Source: Mycolicibacterium madagascariense (GTDB lineage: Bacteria; Actinomycetota; Actinomycetes; Mycobacteriales; Mycobacteriaceae). Taken from it: a stretch of 64,000 nucleotides of DNA. Both the position numbers and the translations under genes were made by a program. How positions within the stretch are numbered: position 1 is the stretch's first letter; each line of letters starts with the position of its first letter. Of the stretch, positions 45,898-55,646 are shown piece by piece. The notes beneath the pieces are model-generated. The model saw only the letters and a list, made by a program, of their open reading frames with translations. It searched no databases and was not told where the DNA came from. The stretch lies in assembly GCF_010729665.1 (NCBI RefSeq), contig NZ_AP022610.1:4030001-4094000 (forward strand), written 5' to 3'.

Positions 45898-47163
45898 GTG
45901 CGAGCCTGGTTGGTCTGGGCGGCGGGGCTGTTGGCCTACGTCGTCGCCGTCCTCGACCGGACGACGCTCGGCGTCTCCGGGCTCGACGCCGCCGCCCGCT
46001 TCCACGCCAGCCCGAGCGTCCTGTCCACGTTCGTCGTACTGCAGGTCGTGGTCTACGCGGCCGCCCAGGTGCCCGCCGGGGTGCTCCTCGACCGCTTCGG
46101 CTCGCGGGCGCTGATCGCCAGCGGAGCAGCGCTGATGGCGGGCGGGCAGCTGCTGCTCGCCACGACCGAGATCCTGCCGCTGGCCATCGCCGCTCGCGCG
46201 ATCGTCGGCCTCGGCGACGCCCTCACCTTCATCTCGGTGCTGCGCCTCGTCCCGCACTGGTTCCCGGCGCCGCGCGTGCCGTTGCTGACCCAGCTCACGG
46301 GCATCTGCGGACAGCTCGGGCAGGTGCTGTCCGCGCTGCCCTTCCTGGCACTGCTGACCAGCACCTCCTGGACGGTGGCCTATACGTCGGTCGCGGCGTT
46401 CGGCGTGCTCGCCCTGGCGATGGCGCTGGCCCTGGTGAAGGACACCCCCCACGGACCGGCGGTGGTGAGCGAGCAGCTGTCCCCGCGGGAGGTGCTCTCG
46501 AGCGTCACGACGGTGTGGCTACGGCCCGGGACGCGGCTCGGCTTCTTCACCCACATGGGGACGCAGTTCTCGGTGACGGTGTTCTGCCTCGCGTGGGGCG
46601 TGCCCTATCTGACCGTCGCGCAGGGGCGCTCGGCGAGCACGGCGGGCGCGGTGCTGAGCATCTCGGTGCTCACCGCCATCGTGTCGGGCATCCTCATCGG
46701 CGTGCTGACCGGACGCTATCCGCAGCGCCGCTCGTGGATCGTGCTGACCATCATGGCCAGCAATGCCGTGGCGTGGACCGTCGTCCTGGCGCTGCCGGGG
46801 CGGGCGCCGCTGGGCCTGCTGATCGCCCTCGTCGTGGTCATCTCCGTGGGTGGCCCCGGTTCGATGGTGGGCTTCGACTTCGCCAGGACGTTCAATCCGA
46901 GCGCGACGCTCGGCACCGCGCAGGGCATGGTCAACATGGGCGGATTCATCGCGTCGCTGTTGGTAATGCAGGCGATGGGCGTCGTCCTCGGTGCGGCGGG
47001 CGGGTACTCGTTCGACTCGTTCCGGCTCGCGTGGACCGTGCAGTACGCGATTTGGGCGTTCGCCGTCGCCGGCATCCTGATCACCAGGAAGAAGACCCGA
47101 GCCCTGCTGCGGGTGGAGCAGGAGCGCGCGCTGCTGGAGACGTTCGACCCGCACGCGCACTGA
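45898..47163 (+). CDS. MFS transporter
   Basis: This 421-residue major facilitator has twelve hydrophobic segments. The A-like motif LLDRFGSRALIASGA lies between helices 2 and 3, and the second half begins at GTRLGFFTHMGTQFSV. The N-terminus (VAVLDRTTLGVSG) is similar to organic-acid or nitrate-type transporters of actinobacteria. It has a GTG start. It is divergent from the MerR gene across 164 bp, so a drug or metabolite efflux/uptake pair under MerR control is plausible. Confidence 0.82.
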   Translation: MRAWLVWAAGLLAYVVAVLDRTTLGVSGLDAAARFHASPSVLSTFVVLQVVVYAAAQVPAGVLLDRFGSRALIASGAALMAGGQLLLATTEILPLAIAARAIVGLGDALTFISVLRLVPHWFPAPRVPLLTQLTGICGQLGQVLSALPFLALLTSTSWTVAYTSVAAFGVLALAMALALVKDTPHGPAVVSEQLSPREVLSSVTTVWLRPGTRLGFFTHMGTQFSVTVFCLAWGVPYLTVAQGRSASTAGAVLSISVLTAIVSGILIGVLTGRYPQRRSWIVLTIMASNAVAWTVVLALPGRAPLGLLIALVVVISVGGPGSMVGFDFARTFNPSATLGTAQGMVNMGGFIASLLVMQAMGVVLGAAGGYSFDSFRLAWTVQYAIWAFAVAGILITRKKTRALLRVEQERALLETFDPHAH

Positions 47164-47166
47164 CCG

Positions 47167-47652
47167 TTAGCGGCGCGCGACGGTGGTCAACGCCGGTCGC
47201 AGCCGCGTCGGGGCGACGGCCGCGCCGCCGTCGAGATCGTCGGCCAGCGCGCCCGCCCACCCGCACAGCCCCTCGACGTCGACCTGCCACGGCGGCGCGC
47301 CCGCGAGCCCGCGCAGGTGGTCCGCGCCGCGGCGCAGCAGTGCGACGGCGCCGGCGGGATTGCCGCGGTGCACGTGGGTGACGCCGACGGCGAGTTGGGC
47401 CAGGCCCTGCCACAGCGGCCGTTCGTGCTGCGGACGGCTCTTCCAGGCCGCCTCGAGCACCTCGTGGGCGTGGAAGGGACGGTCGTGATCGATGAGTTCC
47501 TGTGCGTAGGAAAGGAATTGGTCCGGTGACAGCGCGAGGTCGTCGGGGATGCGCGGTTCGCCGACGCTGCCGGGCGGCAGGACGCGACCGAGGGCATCGC
47601 GGGGGCGGCCGTTGCGGGGCCGTCCCGACCCGTCACGATCTCGTGCGCTCAC
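47167..47652 (-). CDS. DUF309 family protein
   Basis: This 161-residue protein has the DUF309 signature H-D-R-P-F-H-A-H-E-V-L-E-A-A-W-K, followed by LWQGLAQLAVGVTHVHRGN and ALLRRGADHL. The fold is a four-helix, TPR-like bundle and its activity is unknown. The GTG start gives 161 residues; the extra length upstream has no conservation. It overlaps nothing; the TetR gene ends 14 bp upstream on the same strand. Confidence 0.85.
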   Translation of the reverse strand: MSARDRDGSGRPRNGRPRDALGRVLPPGSVGEPRIPDDLALSPDQFLSYAQELIDHDRPFHAHEVLEAAWKSRPQHERPLWQGLAQLAVGVTHVHRGNPAGAVALLRRGADHLRGLAGAPPWQVDVEGLCGWAGALADDLDGGAAVAPTRLRPALTTVARR

Positions 47653-47665
47653 CGACCCCACCGCC

Positions 47666-48244
47666 TCAGCCGAGCGCCGCAGTGGCCGCGCGCAGGTCTG
47701 CCAGCGCCGAAAGGGCATGCGGCGCAAGGCCTTCGCCGTCCTCACGATCTCCTTCGGACCAGCGGGCGAAGCCGCGCCGGAAGGCGAGCACCCCCAGTTC
47801 GGCCGCGAGCTGGGCGATCGGATCGGCGACGCCGCGGGCGGTCAGCGCCGCCGTCATCGCCGCGGCGAGCCCGACGCTCTTGAGCGCGTCGCGTTCCTGG
47901 AGTTCGGCGCTGGCGGCGACGGCCGCCTTCAGCCGGGGTCCGAGTTCGCGGTTCGTGGGACCCATGGCGCCGGACGCGCGCCGCAGGCCGGCGGCCACCG
48001 CCTCGAGCGGGCTGGCGTCGGCGGGCGCCTCGGCGATGCCCTCGGCCAGGAGCGTGCTCAGTGTTTCCTGGCCCGCGACGAGCACGTCGCGCTTGTCGGC
48101 GAAGTGGCGGAAGAACGTGCTCTTGGTGACCCCGGCACGCTCGGCGATCTGCGCGACCGTGGTGGCGTCGTACCCCTGCTCGGTGAACAGGTCGACGGCC
48201 GCGACCACCAGTCGCTGCGTCGCCCCCGGTTCCCAACGCGCCAT
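47666..48244 (-). CDS. TetR-family repressor
   Basis: This 192-residue regulator has the helix-turn-helix LVVAAVDLFTEQGYDATTVAQIAERAGV then STFFRHFADKRDVLVAG. The ligand domain is Ala-rich and helical. It is divergent from an NAD(P)-binding oxidoreductase gene (48327); the 82-bp gap has two perfect inverted repeats, so autoregulation with control of that gene is likely. Confidence 0.88.
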   Translation of the reverse strand: MARWEPGATQRLVVAAVDLFTEQGYDATTVAQIAERAGVTKSTFFRHFADKRDVLVAGQETLSTLLAEGIAEAPADASPLEAVAAGLRRASGAMGPTNRELGPRLKAAVAASAELQERDALKSVGLAAAMTAALTARGVADPIAQLAAELGVLAFRRGFARWSEGDREDGEGLAPHALSALADLRAATAALG

Positions 48245-48257
48245 CGGCCCATCCTAT

Positions 48258-48314
48258 GTGACGGGACATGAGTCCCGTCACTGTGTACGGTGATGGGACA
48301 ACTATCCCATCACC
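48258..48314. promoter_or_regulatory. two perfect palindromic TetR operators
   Basis: GTGACGGGAC (48258-48267) faces GTCCCGTCAC (48272-48281) across 4 bp, and GGTGATGGGA (48289-48298) faces TCCCATCACC (48305-48314) across 6 bp. Both arms are fully complementary and share the core GTGAYGGGA. They fill the divergent promoter gap between the TetR gene and the oxidoreductase gene. Confidence 0.82.
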
Positions 48315-48326
48315 GAGGAGCGCCCC

Positions 48327-49208
48327 ATGCACGTCTTCCTGACCGGCGGAACCGGCACCATCGGCGGGCCCGTGCTCGCCGAGCTGATCGCGGCCGGGCA
48401 CACCGTCTTGGCCCTGGCCCGCTCCGACGAGTCCGCCAGGGCCGTGACGGCCGCGGGCGCCGAGGCCCTGCGCGGCAGCCTCGCCGACCTCGACGTCCTG
48501 CGTGCCGGCGCCGCACGGGCCGACGGCGTGATCAGCCTGGCGTTCGGACGGGACTACGGCAGCGCCGACGCGCTCGCCCGCGGAGTCGCCGAGGAGGCCG
48601 CCGCCCTCGCCGCACTCGGGGAGGAGCTCGTCGGCAGCGACCGGCCGTTCGTCACGGTGTCCGGCACCCCCTGGGTACCCGGGCGCCCCTCCACCGAGGC
48701 CGATCCGCTTCCCACCGACGGACCGGTGGGCGGCCGGGGACGCGCGGTGAACGCCGTGCTGGCGCTCGCGTCGCGGGGCGTCCGCAGCACCGCGGTCCGG
48801 ATGCCGCGCACGGTGCACGACGAGGGTCGGGGCGGCTTCGCCGGTCTGCTCACCGAGACCGCGCGCCGCACCGGGGTGGCCGGCTATCCGGGCGACGGCA
48901 CCCAGCGGTGGCCCGCCGTCCACGCGCGCGACGCCGCGGTCCTGTTTCGACTCGCCCTGGAATCGGCGCCACCGGGGACGAGCTGGCACGCCGTGGACGA
49001 CGAGGGAGACGCCGTCCACGACATCGCCGCCGTCATCGGCCGCCGGCTCGGCCTGCCCGTGCGGACGGTGCCCGAGGACGTCTTCGGCCCCTTCGGATCG
49101 ATCTTCGCGATGGACCAGCCGTCGTCCAGCGCCCACACCCGGGCCACCCTCGGCTGGACGCTTACCCATCCCCGGCTGCTCGCAGACCTGGAGCACCTTC
49201 AGCCCTGA
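48327..49208 (+). CDS. NAD(P)-binding epimerase/dehydratase-like protein
   Basis: This 293-residue atypical/extended SDR has cofactor motif T-G-G-T-G-T-I-G-G-P at residues 6-15. The usual Tyr-x3-Lys catalytic pair is not obvious; instead VSGTPWVPGRPSTEADP lies where the active site would be. It therefore resembles NAD(P)-binding epimerase/NmrA-like proteins that act as reductases or sensors. GAGGAGCGCCCC precedes the ATG. It is likely controlled by the divergent TetR. Confidence 0.82.
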   Translation: MHVFLTGGTGTIGGPVLAELIAAGHTVLALARSDESARAVTAAGAEALRGSLADLDVLRAGAARADGVISLAFGRDYGSADALARGVAEEAAALAALGEELVGSDRPFVTVSGTPWVPGRPSTEADPLPTDGPVGGRGRAVNAVLALASRGVRSTAVRMPRTVHDEGRGGFAGLLTETARRTGVAGYPGDGTQRWPAVHARDAAVLFRLALESAPPGTSWHAVDDEGDAVHDIAAVIGRRLGLPVRTVPEDVFGPFGSIFAMDQPSSSAHTRATLGWTLTHPRLLADLEHLQP

Positions 49209-49415
49209 CGACTTGCGTTGACGGACAGGTCAATTCGGCTCGGCTGCGGTCACGTCGAGCGCGCACCGGGTTAAGGCACTGTGGGAGAACGCCCGTCGTC
49301 GTGGAGCGACGCGGCGGAGCCGGGGTGGGGCCCGCGGGAAGGCGTACGGTTGAGTCATCGATCCCCGGTTTCCGGTGCCGCACCGCTTCCGAACGCCACC
49401 CGAAGGGCCAGCTTC

Positions 49416-49814
49416 ATGACCGATTCCACGACCGTCCCCGAATCCCCGGTCACCGACCCCGCCAACGACTCCCGCTCCGGCTTCGGCGTCCACGCCAAGA
49501 CGTCGCGCGACGTCGTGGTGGTGTCCGCCACCGGCGACGTCGACGCCCTGACGGCACCGCGGTTGCAGGACGCCATCACCGAGGCGCTGGGCGTCGCGTC
49601 CACCGCACTCGTCGTCGACCTCACCGAGGTGGAGTTCCTGTCCTCGGCGGGGATGTCGGTGCTCATGGCGGGGTACCGGCAGGCCGACCCGGAGTTGGCG
49701 TTCTGCGTCGTCGCCGACGGACCGTTCACCGACCGGCCGATGCGGATGATCGGCCTCGACCGGGAACTGCGGCTCTACCCGACCCTGTCGTCGGCCCTGG
49801 AAGACCTTCGCTAG
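49416..49814 (+). CDS. STAS-domain anti-sigma factor antagonist
   Basis: This 132-residue protein has one STAS domain: VVVVSATGDVDALTAPRLQ, then L-V-V-D-L-T-E-V-E-F-L-S-S-A-G-M, whose second Ser is the usual phosphorylation site for an anti-sigma kinase. The first 30 residues are a disordered Ser/Thr/Pro tail. No anti-sigma kinase or sigma factor gene is next to it, so its partner is elsewhere. ATG 49416 follows GAAGGG. Confidence 0.88.
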   Translation: MTDSTTVPESPVTDPANDSRSGFGVHAKTSRDVVVVSATGDVDALTAPRLQDAITEALGVASTALVVDLTEVEFLSSAGMSVLMAGYRQADPELAFCVVADGPFTDRPMRMIGLDRELRLYPTLSSALEDLR

Positions 49815-49854
49815 GGCGGGGTTTCACGTTTCGGACGTCGGGTAGGTGAGAGAC

Positions 49855-49995
49855 ATGACCACACCGGAACCGGCCCCCCACGACGCCGAAGAGGACAACG
49901 TCTCCGACGCTGCGGTGCCGCCCGCCGCCCCCGCCTACTCGACGCCGCCGCCGAGCGTCATCCCCGACGCCGAGACCGACGCGGGCGAGCAGTAG
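49855..49995 (+). CDS. 46-residue acidic proline-rich peptide
   Basis: This short frame (MTTPEPAPHDAEEDNVSDAA...) is rich in Pro, Ala, Glu and Asp, likely disordered, and ends DAGEQ. It starts 40 bp after the STAS stop with GGTGAGAG upstream. It may be a genuine small protein in the STAS transcript; no family is known to me. Confidence 0.4.
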   Translation: MTTPEPAPHDAEEDNVSDAAVPPAAPAYSTPPPSVIPDAETDAGEQ

Positions 49996-50002
49996 CGCCG
50001 GT

Positions 50003-51292
50003 TCAGTCCTCGGCGGCCGCCGTCATCGCCGCACTGGCGTGGCGGTAGCCGAGCACCTCGAAGCCGACGACGCTGACGACCGGCGCCACGGTGACCATCA
50101 GCAGGCAGACCGACACGGGCACGCCCGCCGCGGCCGACACCACCGCCGCCGCGAGCACCGCCGCGGTCAGCACGATCAGTAGCAGGTGGAACGCGTCGAA
50201 CCGGCGCAGCATCATCGTGTACAGCACGAAGACCATGGCGACGAAGGCGCCGACGGGCACGGCGACCGAGAACACGGTGCCGATCGCCCCCAGCTCGGAG
50301 TGGTCCTGCACGTAGTAGGCGGCGGTGTGCAGGCCGGCGCCCGTCGCGACGATCGCGCCGAACACCGCGATGTGCAGGTACCCGAACGCGAAGGACCGCT
50401 CGCGGTGCGCGTGCAGCAGCGCGCCAGCGGGCACGGCGAAGTACAGCCACCACATCCCGAACGTCAGCCCGGTTCCCGCGACGGCCAGGAAGATCGCGTC
50501 GCCCGTCCAGCCGTGCTCGGTGACCACCGCCCCCAGTGACGCGACGGTGCCGACCACGCCCTCGCCGAGCGCGATGATGGCCAGCAGACCGTAGCGCTCG
50601 GCGATGTGGTGGGGGTGCCACGGCGTTCCGCCGTTGCGCGACTCCGCGATCCGCGGACCGAGCAGTTCGAGCGCACCCAGGATCACCCAGCACAGCAGCG
50701 TCACCGGAACCGACGTCGGCAGGAAGATCGTGCCGATCCACCCGACCTGCGCCAGCGAGACGAGTCCCGCGTAGGTGAGGCAGGCCGAGCGCCGCGGCCG
50801 GTCCTGACCGGCGGCCCGTAACCACTGGCCCACCAAGGCAATTCGCATCACGACGTAGCCGGCCACCAGGATGGCGTTGTCGACGTGGACGCCGTGTTCG
50901 ATCGAGGCGAAGAACGGTGCCACGCCGAGCGCCAGGATCAGCACGCCGACCATCTGCACCATGGTCATCAGGCGGTAGACCCAGTCGTCGGTGTCGTAGG
51001 CCGAGGCGAACCAGGTGAAGTTGATCCAGGCGAGACAGACGGCGAAGGTCGCGAACGCGAACGCCGTCAGGCCCGCACCGACGTGCCCGTCGGCCAGCAT
51101 CTCGGCCAGTTGCTCGGCGGCAACGCCGAAGGCGATCACGAACGTCAGGTCGAACAACAGCTCCAGCGGTGTGGCGACCCGATGGACCTCGTGGGGATCG
51201 CGGCCCGCCATCCGTTGAAACCGGTGGGCGGGGACGACGATCCGCGGCGGGGGCTCGACATCGGTCACGCGCTGGACTCCCTTCGACGGCAC
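50003..51292 (-). CDS. LtrA family membrane protein
   Basis: This 429-residue protein has about 12 hydrophobic helices and the LtrA (low temperature requirement A) signature V-A-T-P-L-E-L-L-F-D-L-T-F-V-I-A-F near residue 40. WINFTWFASAYDTDDWVYR and the central H-P-H-H-I-A-E-R-Y-G-L-L-A-I-I-A-L-G-E-G are also diagnostic. The family is common in actinobacteria with no proven substrate. The N-terminus is charged and cytoplasmic. It converges on the small acidic ORF. Confidence 0.88.
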   Translation of the reverse strand: MPSKGVQRVTDVEPPPRIVVPAHRFQRMAGRDPHEVHRVATPLELLFDLTFVIAFGVAAEQLAEMLADGHVGAGLTAFAFATFAVCLAWINFTWFASAYDTDDWVYRLMTMVQMVGVLILALGVAPFFASIEHGVHVDNAILVAGYVVMRIALVGQWLRAAGQDRPRRSACLTYAGLVSLAQVGWIGTIFLPTSVPVTLLCWVILGALELLGPRIAESRNGGTPWHPHHIAERYGLLAIIALGEGVVGTVASLGAVVTEHGWTGDAIFLAVAGTGLTFGMWWLYFAVPAGALLHAHRERSFAFGYLHIAVFGAIVATGAGLHTAAYYVQDHSELGAIGTVFSVAVPVGAFVAMVFVLYTMMLRRFDAFHLLLIVLTAAVLAAAVVSAAAGVPVSVCLLMVTVAPVVSVVGFEVLGYRHASAAMTAAAED

Positions 51293-51356
51293 CGGACCGT
51301 AGGAGGATAAGCGGTGTCGGCGTCGCCTTCGGCGACCATCGCGGGTCTAATGCCGG

Positions 51357-54212
51357 CTAAGGACCGACGACGACGGGTTCGGTGCCCGCGGCCGTACCCG
51401 GCAATCGACTGGCCGCGCGCGAGCGCACGATCGTCGGCCACCAGAACCACTTGCCCATCAGCGCCGCGATGGCCGGTGTCATGAACGTGCGCACGATCAG
51501 GGTGTCGAACAGCAGGCCCAGCGCGATCGTGGTGCCCACCTGACCCATGACGATCAGGTCGCTCGTCGCGAACGTCGCCATCGTGGCCGCGAACACCAGA
51601 CCCGCCGACGTGACCACCGAACCGGTGCCCGCCATCGAGCGGATGATGCCCGTCTTCAACCCGCCGTGTAGTTCCTCCTTGAACCGGGACACCAGCAGGA
51701 GGTTGTAGTCCGAGCCGACCGCCAGCAGCAGGATGATCGACATCGCCAACACCATCCAGTGCAGATCCAGGCCAATGATGTGCTGCCACAACAGCACCGA
51801 CAACCCGAACGACGCCCCGAGCGACAGCAGCACGGTGCCCACGATCACCGCGGCGGCCACCACGGCCCTGGTGATGATCAGCATGATGATGAAGATCAGT
51901 GTGACAGCCGAGATTCCGGCGATCAGCAGGTCGTAGTACGACCCGTCGCGCATGTCCTTGTAGGTGGCCGCGGTGCCGGCCAGGTAGATGGAGGAGCCCT
52001 CCAACGGCGTGCCCTTGATGGCCTCCTTCGCGGCCTGCTTGATGGCGTCGATGTGCGAGATGCCCTCGGCGCTGGCCGGATCGCCCTCGTGGCTGATGAT
52101 GAAGCGCACCGAGTGGCCGTCGGGGGAGATGAAGTTCTTCATGCCGCGCTTGAAGTCGGCGTTCTGGAAGATCTCCGGCGGCAGGTAGAACGTGTCGTCG
52201 TTCATGGCGGTGTCGAACGCGTCGCCCATCGCCGACGAGTTCTGCGACATCGCCGTCTGCTGGTCGAGCTGACCCTTCTGCACCTGGTAGGTCGTCAGGA
52301 GCATCATCCGGACGTCCTTGAGCTGCTGCACCTGGGGTCGCAGCGTATCGGCCAGCTGCGGCGTGAGCGCGGCGAGCTTGCCCGTGTCGTCGACCAGTCC
52401 GCCGATCTGATCGCTCAGCAGATCGACGCCGTCGAGCGCGTCGAAGACGGCCCGCCCCGTCTGGCACAGCGGAATGTCGTAGCAGTGCGGTTCCCAGTAC
52501 AGGTAGGCGCGCAGCGGGCGGAACGGGTCCTCGAAGTCCGCCAGGGAGTTGCGCACGTCGTAGACCGTCTGCGCCAGCTCGTGGATCTTGACGGACATGT
52601 CCGAGACGTTGGCCGACAGCTCCTCGATCAGCGACAGCATGTGCGTCAGCGTGTTGATCATGGTCTGCATGTCGTCGGCCTGCTTGAGCAGGTTGGCGAA
52701 CGAATCCTGTTGGTACTTCTGGTTCATCTGCGACGAGGTGCCCTGCATGCTGAGCATGAACGGGATCGTCGAGTGCTTGATGGGCTTGCCGTCGGGGCGC
52801 GTGATCGTCTGCACCCGGGAGATCCCCGGGGTGTGGAAGATGGCCTTCGCGATCTTGTCGATGACCAGGAAGTCGGCGGACGTCCGTAGGTCGTGATCGC
52901 TCTCGATCATCAACAGCTCGGGGTTCATCCTGGCGGCGTTGAAGTGCTTGTCCGCCACCTGATAACCGACGTTGGCGGGCATGTCGGCGGGCAGGTACTT
53001 CCGGTCGTTGTAGTTGGGATGGTAGCTCGGGAGCGCGAGCAGACCCACCAGCGCCAGCGCGATCGTGGCGACCAGGATGGGAGCCGGCCAGCGCACGATC
53101 AGCGTGCCCAACCGGCGCCAGCCGCGCGACCGGATGGCGCGCTTGGGCTCGAACAGCCCGATGCGGCTGCCGAGCACGACCACCGACGGGCCGAGGGTGA
53201 GGGCCGCGATCACGGCGACCAGCGTGCCGACCGCGCAGGGCACGCCCAGCGTCTGGAAGTACGGCAGCCGCGTGAAGCTCAGGCACAGCATCGCGCCCGC
53301 GATGGTCAGACCGGAGCCGAGCACGACGTGCGCGGTGCCGTGGAACATGGAGTAGTAGGACTGCTCCTTGTCCTCCCCCGCGCCGCGGGCCTCCTGGAAG
53401 CGGCCGATGAGGAAGATGGCGTAGTCGGTGCCCGCCGCGATCACCAGCAGCGTGAGCAGGCTGGTCGCGAAGGTCGAGAGCCCGATGACCTCGTGGTAGC
53501 CGAGGAAGGCGACGATCCCGCGGGCCGCGCCGAGCTCGGAGAACACCATCAGCAGGATCATGATCATGGTGACCACCGACCGGTAGACCAGGATCAGCAT
53601 CACCGCGATCACCACCAGCGTGATGATGGTGACGATGAGGATGCTCTTGTCCCCGGCGTCGTGCTGGTCGGCCACCAGCGGCGCGCCACCGGTCACGTAG
53701 GCCTTGACCCCAGGGGGCGCCGGGGTGCCGTCGACGATCTTGCGGACGGCTTCGGCCGACTCGTTGGCCAGCGTCTCGCCCATGTTCCCGTGCAGGTAGA
53801 CCTGGACGTAGGCGGACCTGCCGTCGTTGCTCTGCGCGCCGGCGGCCGTCAGCGGGTCACCCCAGAAGTCCTGGATGTGCTCGACGTGGGCCGTATCGGC
53901 CTCGAGCTTCTTGACGATCTGGTCGTAGTAGCGGTGCGCGTCGGCCCCGAGCGGCCGGTCCCCCTCGAGGATGATCATCGCGTTGCTGTCGGAGGTGAAC
54001 TCGTCGAAGGTCCGGCCGATCTTCTCCATCGACATCATCGACGGGGCGTCCTTGGCGTTCATCGACACCGTGTGCTGCTGCCCGACCACTTCGAGCGACG
54101 GCACCAGCACGTTCGTCAGGACCGTGAGCGCCAGCCAGCCCAGGACGATCGGCAGGGCGAGGGTCCGGATGAGACGCGCGATCCCCGAATGCCCCTGGTG
54201 CGGGCTCGTCAT
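51357..54212 (-). CDS. MmpL family RND transporter
   Basis: This 951-residue RND-superfamily lipid transporter has an N-terminal helix ([19 protein letters not shown]), a large periplasmic loop, helices 2-6 containing [12 protein letters not shown] (proton relay Asp-Tyr pair) and a repeat in the second half with [12 protein letters not shown]. The second extracytoplasmic domain includes [12 protein letters not shown], a Cys pair. ATG 54212 follows GGGGAGG. No mmpS gene adjoins, but Mce-associated membrane proteins start divergently 212 bp away. It is likely to move a siderophore or lipid; the cargo cannot be read. Confidence 0.92.
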   Translation of the reverse strand: MTSPHQGHSGIARLIRTLALPIVLGWLALTVLTNVLVPSLEVVGQQHTVSMNAKDAPSMMSMEKIGRTFDEFTSDSNAMIILEGDRPLGADAHRYYDQIVKKLEADTAHVEHIQDFWGDPLTAAGAQSNDGRSAYVQVYLHGNMGETLANESAEAVRKIVDGTPAPPGVKAYVTGGAPLVADQHDAGDKSILIVTIITLVVIAVMLILVYRSVVTMIMILLMVFSELGAARGIVAFLGYHEVIGLSTFATSLLTLLVIAAGTDYAIFLIGRFQEARGAGEDKEQSYYSMFHGTAHVVLGSGLTIAGAMLCLSFTRLPYFQTLGVPCAVGTLVAVIAALTLGPSVVVLGSRIGLFEPKRAIRSRGWRRLGTLIVRWPAPILVATIALALVGLLALPSYHPNYNDRKYLPADMPANVGYQVADKHFNAARMNPELLMIESDHDLRTSADFLVIDKIAKAIFHTPGISRVQTITRPDGKPIKHSTIPFMLSMQGTSSQMNQKYQQDSFANLLKQADDMQTMINTLTHMLSLIEELSANVSDMSVKIHELAQTVYDVRNSLADFEDPFRPLRAYLYWEPHCYDIPLCQTGRAVFDALDGVDLLSDQIGGLVDDTGKLAALTPQLADTLRPQVQQLKDVRMMLLTTYQVQKGQLDQQTAMSQNSSAMGDAFDTAMNDDTFYLPPEIFQNADFKRGMKNFISPDGHSVRFIISHEGDPASAEGISHIDAIKQAAKEAIKGTPLEGSSIYLAGTAATYKDMRDGSYYDLLIAGISAVTLIFIIMLIITRAVVAAAVIVGTVLLSLGASFGLSVLLWQHIIGLDLHWMVLAMSIILLLAVGSDYNLLLVSRFKEELHGGLKTGIIRSMAGTGSVVTSAGLVFAATMATFATSDLIVMGQVGTTIALGLLFDTLIVRTFMTPAIAALMGKWFWWPTIVRSRAASRLPGTAAGTEPVVVGP

Positions 54213-54424
54213 TCGCCTCCCCAGCCTCTCTCGACGTCGCCGATGCGATCGGCACGCGAGACGCACGACAGACCCGTACTCGCCCAATCTGTGTGCCAAT
54301 ATATCTAGGCCGTCAAACTGTCTGCTGTCAATCGGTGCGGCCGACGTCACCCGGGTGACCCGTCGCACGTTGCCGACGAACCCCGCACGTACCGTGGACC
54401 GGGCACTGCCGTGGAGGAGCACCG

Positions 54425-54988
54425 ATGTCCGTAGACGAGTCCGAACCCGCCAACCAGGCGCCGGAGCGGGACCCGGCCGACGGTCCGCCCGACGCACCCC
54501 GGCACGCGTCCCCGGTCCGCCCGGCGATCGTCGCCGGCCTGATCGTGGTCGTCGCGCTGGCCGCCCTCACCGGCTGGGTCGGCTACCGGGCCTACCAGGC
54601 GCGCCAGCAGGCCGACCAGCGGGCGATGTTCCTTCAGGTCGGGCGTCAGGGCGCACTCGACCTGACCGTGTACGACTACGACCACGTCGACGCCCAGGTG
54701 CAACGCACCCTCGACCTGGCGACCGGCACGTTCTACGACGACTTCCAGCGCCGCGCACCCGCGTTCGCGGAGTTGGTCAAACAGATCAAGTCCACGTCGA
54801 CGGGCACGGTGGTCGACGCGGGCATCGAGAGCCAGACACCCGGTGCGGCCAAGATGCTGGTGGCCGTGGTGGTCACGTCGCAGGTCAACGGTCAGCCCAA
54901 CGCCGACCCGAAGCTCTTCCGCATGCGGTTGTCGCTGCAGGGCGTCGACGGCGGCGCCAAGATCTCCGGAGTGGAGTTCGTCTCGTGA
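54425..54988 (+). CDS. Mce-associated membrane protein 1
   Basis: This 187-residue protein has an acidic/Pro-rich cytoplasmic N-terminus, one transmembrane helix ([21 protein letters not shown]), then an extracytoplasmic domain with [13 protein letters not shown] and T-G-T-F-Y-D-D-F, the standard Mce-associated layout. No mce or yrbE gene is in the window, so it is an orphan member. It shares a 4-nt GTGA overlap with the next Mce-associated gene. Confidence 0.88.
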   Translation: MSVDESEPANQAPERDPADGPPDAPRHASPVRPAIVAGLIVVVALAALTGWVGYRAYQARQQADQRAMFLQVGRQGALDLTVYDYDHVDAQVQRTLDLATGTFYDDFQRRAPAFAELVKQIKSTSTGTVVDAGIESQTPGAAKMLVAVVVTSQVNGQPNADPKLFRMRLSLQGVDGGAKISGVEFVS

Positions 54989-55644
54989 CGCACGCCAAGG
55001 AGCCGGACGGGCCCGACGAACCCACCGCACCCGAGGACGTGGCGCCCGCCCCGGAGGACGTGGCGCCCGCCCCGGAGGAGGCCGCCGCTGAACCCGAGGC
55101 CGCCGAACCGGACGCCGCCGCTGAAGCGGAGGTCGCCGAACCGGCGCCCGCGCGCCGTCGCGTCGACTGGGGCAGGGTCCTCGCCTACGGCGTCCTGCCC
55201 GCCGTCGCGCTCGTCCTCGCCGCGGTGGCCGGGGTGGCCCGTTACGTCGACACCACGGCGCGCGACGACGCGCGCGCCGGCGCCGCCGCCATGGCGACGG
55301 CCGAGTCGACGGCGGTCACGATGCTGTCCTACTCCCCCACCGACGTCGACGCGAAGCTCAACGCCGCGGCGGCGCTGCTGACCGGAGACTTCCGCGGCCA
55401 GTACCTCGGCACCATCCACAACACCGTGATCCCCGGCGCCCAACAGCAGCAGATCTCCGCGGTCACCAAGGTGCCCGCGGCGGCCGTGGTGTCCGCGACC
55501 GCACACCGGGCCGTCGTGATGCTCTACCTGGATCAGACCGTCACCGTCGGCGACGACGCCCCCAGCAAGACGCTGTCCAGTGCCAGGGCCACCCTGACCG
55601 ACGTCGATGGCAGGTGGCTCATCTCCGAGTTCCTGGTGACCTAG
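54985..55644 (+). CDS. Mce-associated membrane protein 2
   Basis: This 219-residue protein has an N-terminal Ala/Glu/Pro-rich tract containing repeats of EDVAPAPE, one helix (LAYGVLPAVALVLAAVAGV) and an extracytoplasmic domain with T-A-V-T-M-L-S-Y-S-P-T-D-V-D and L-T-G-D-F-R-G-Q-Y. The C-terminus LTDVDGRWLISEFLVT is typical of the family. The GTG overlaps the previous stop. With its partner it could stabilise Mce-type or MmpL complexes. Confidence 0.87.
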   Translation: MTHAKEPDGPDEPTAPEDVAPAPEDVAPAPEEAAAEPEAAEPDAAAEAEVAEPAPARRRVDWGRVLAYGVLPAVALVLAAVAGVARYVDTTARDDARAGAAAMATAESTAVTMLSYSPTDVDAKLNAAAALLTGDFRGQYLGTIHNTVIPGAQQQQISAVTKVPAAAVVSATAHRAVVMLYLDQTVTVGDDAPSKTLSSARATLTDVDGRWLISEFLVT

Positions 55645-55646
55645 CC

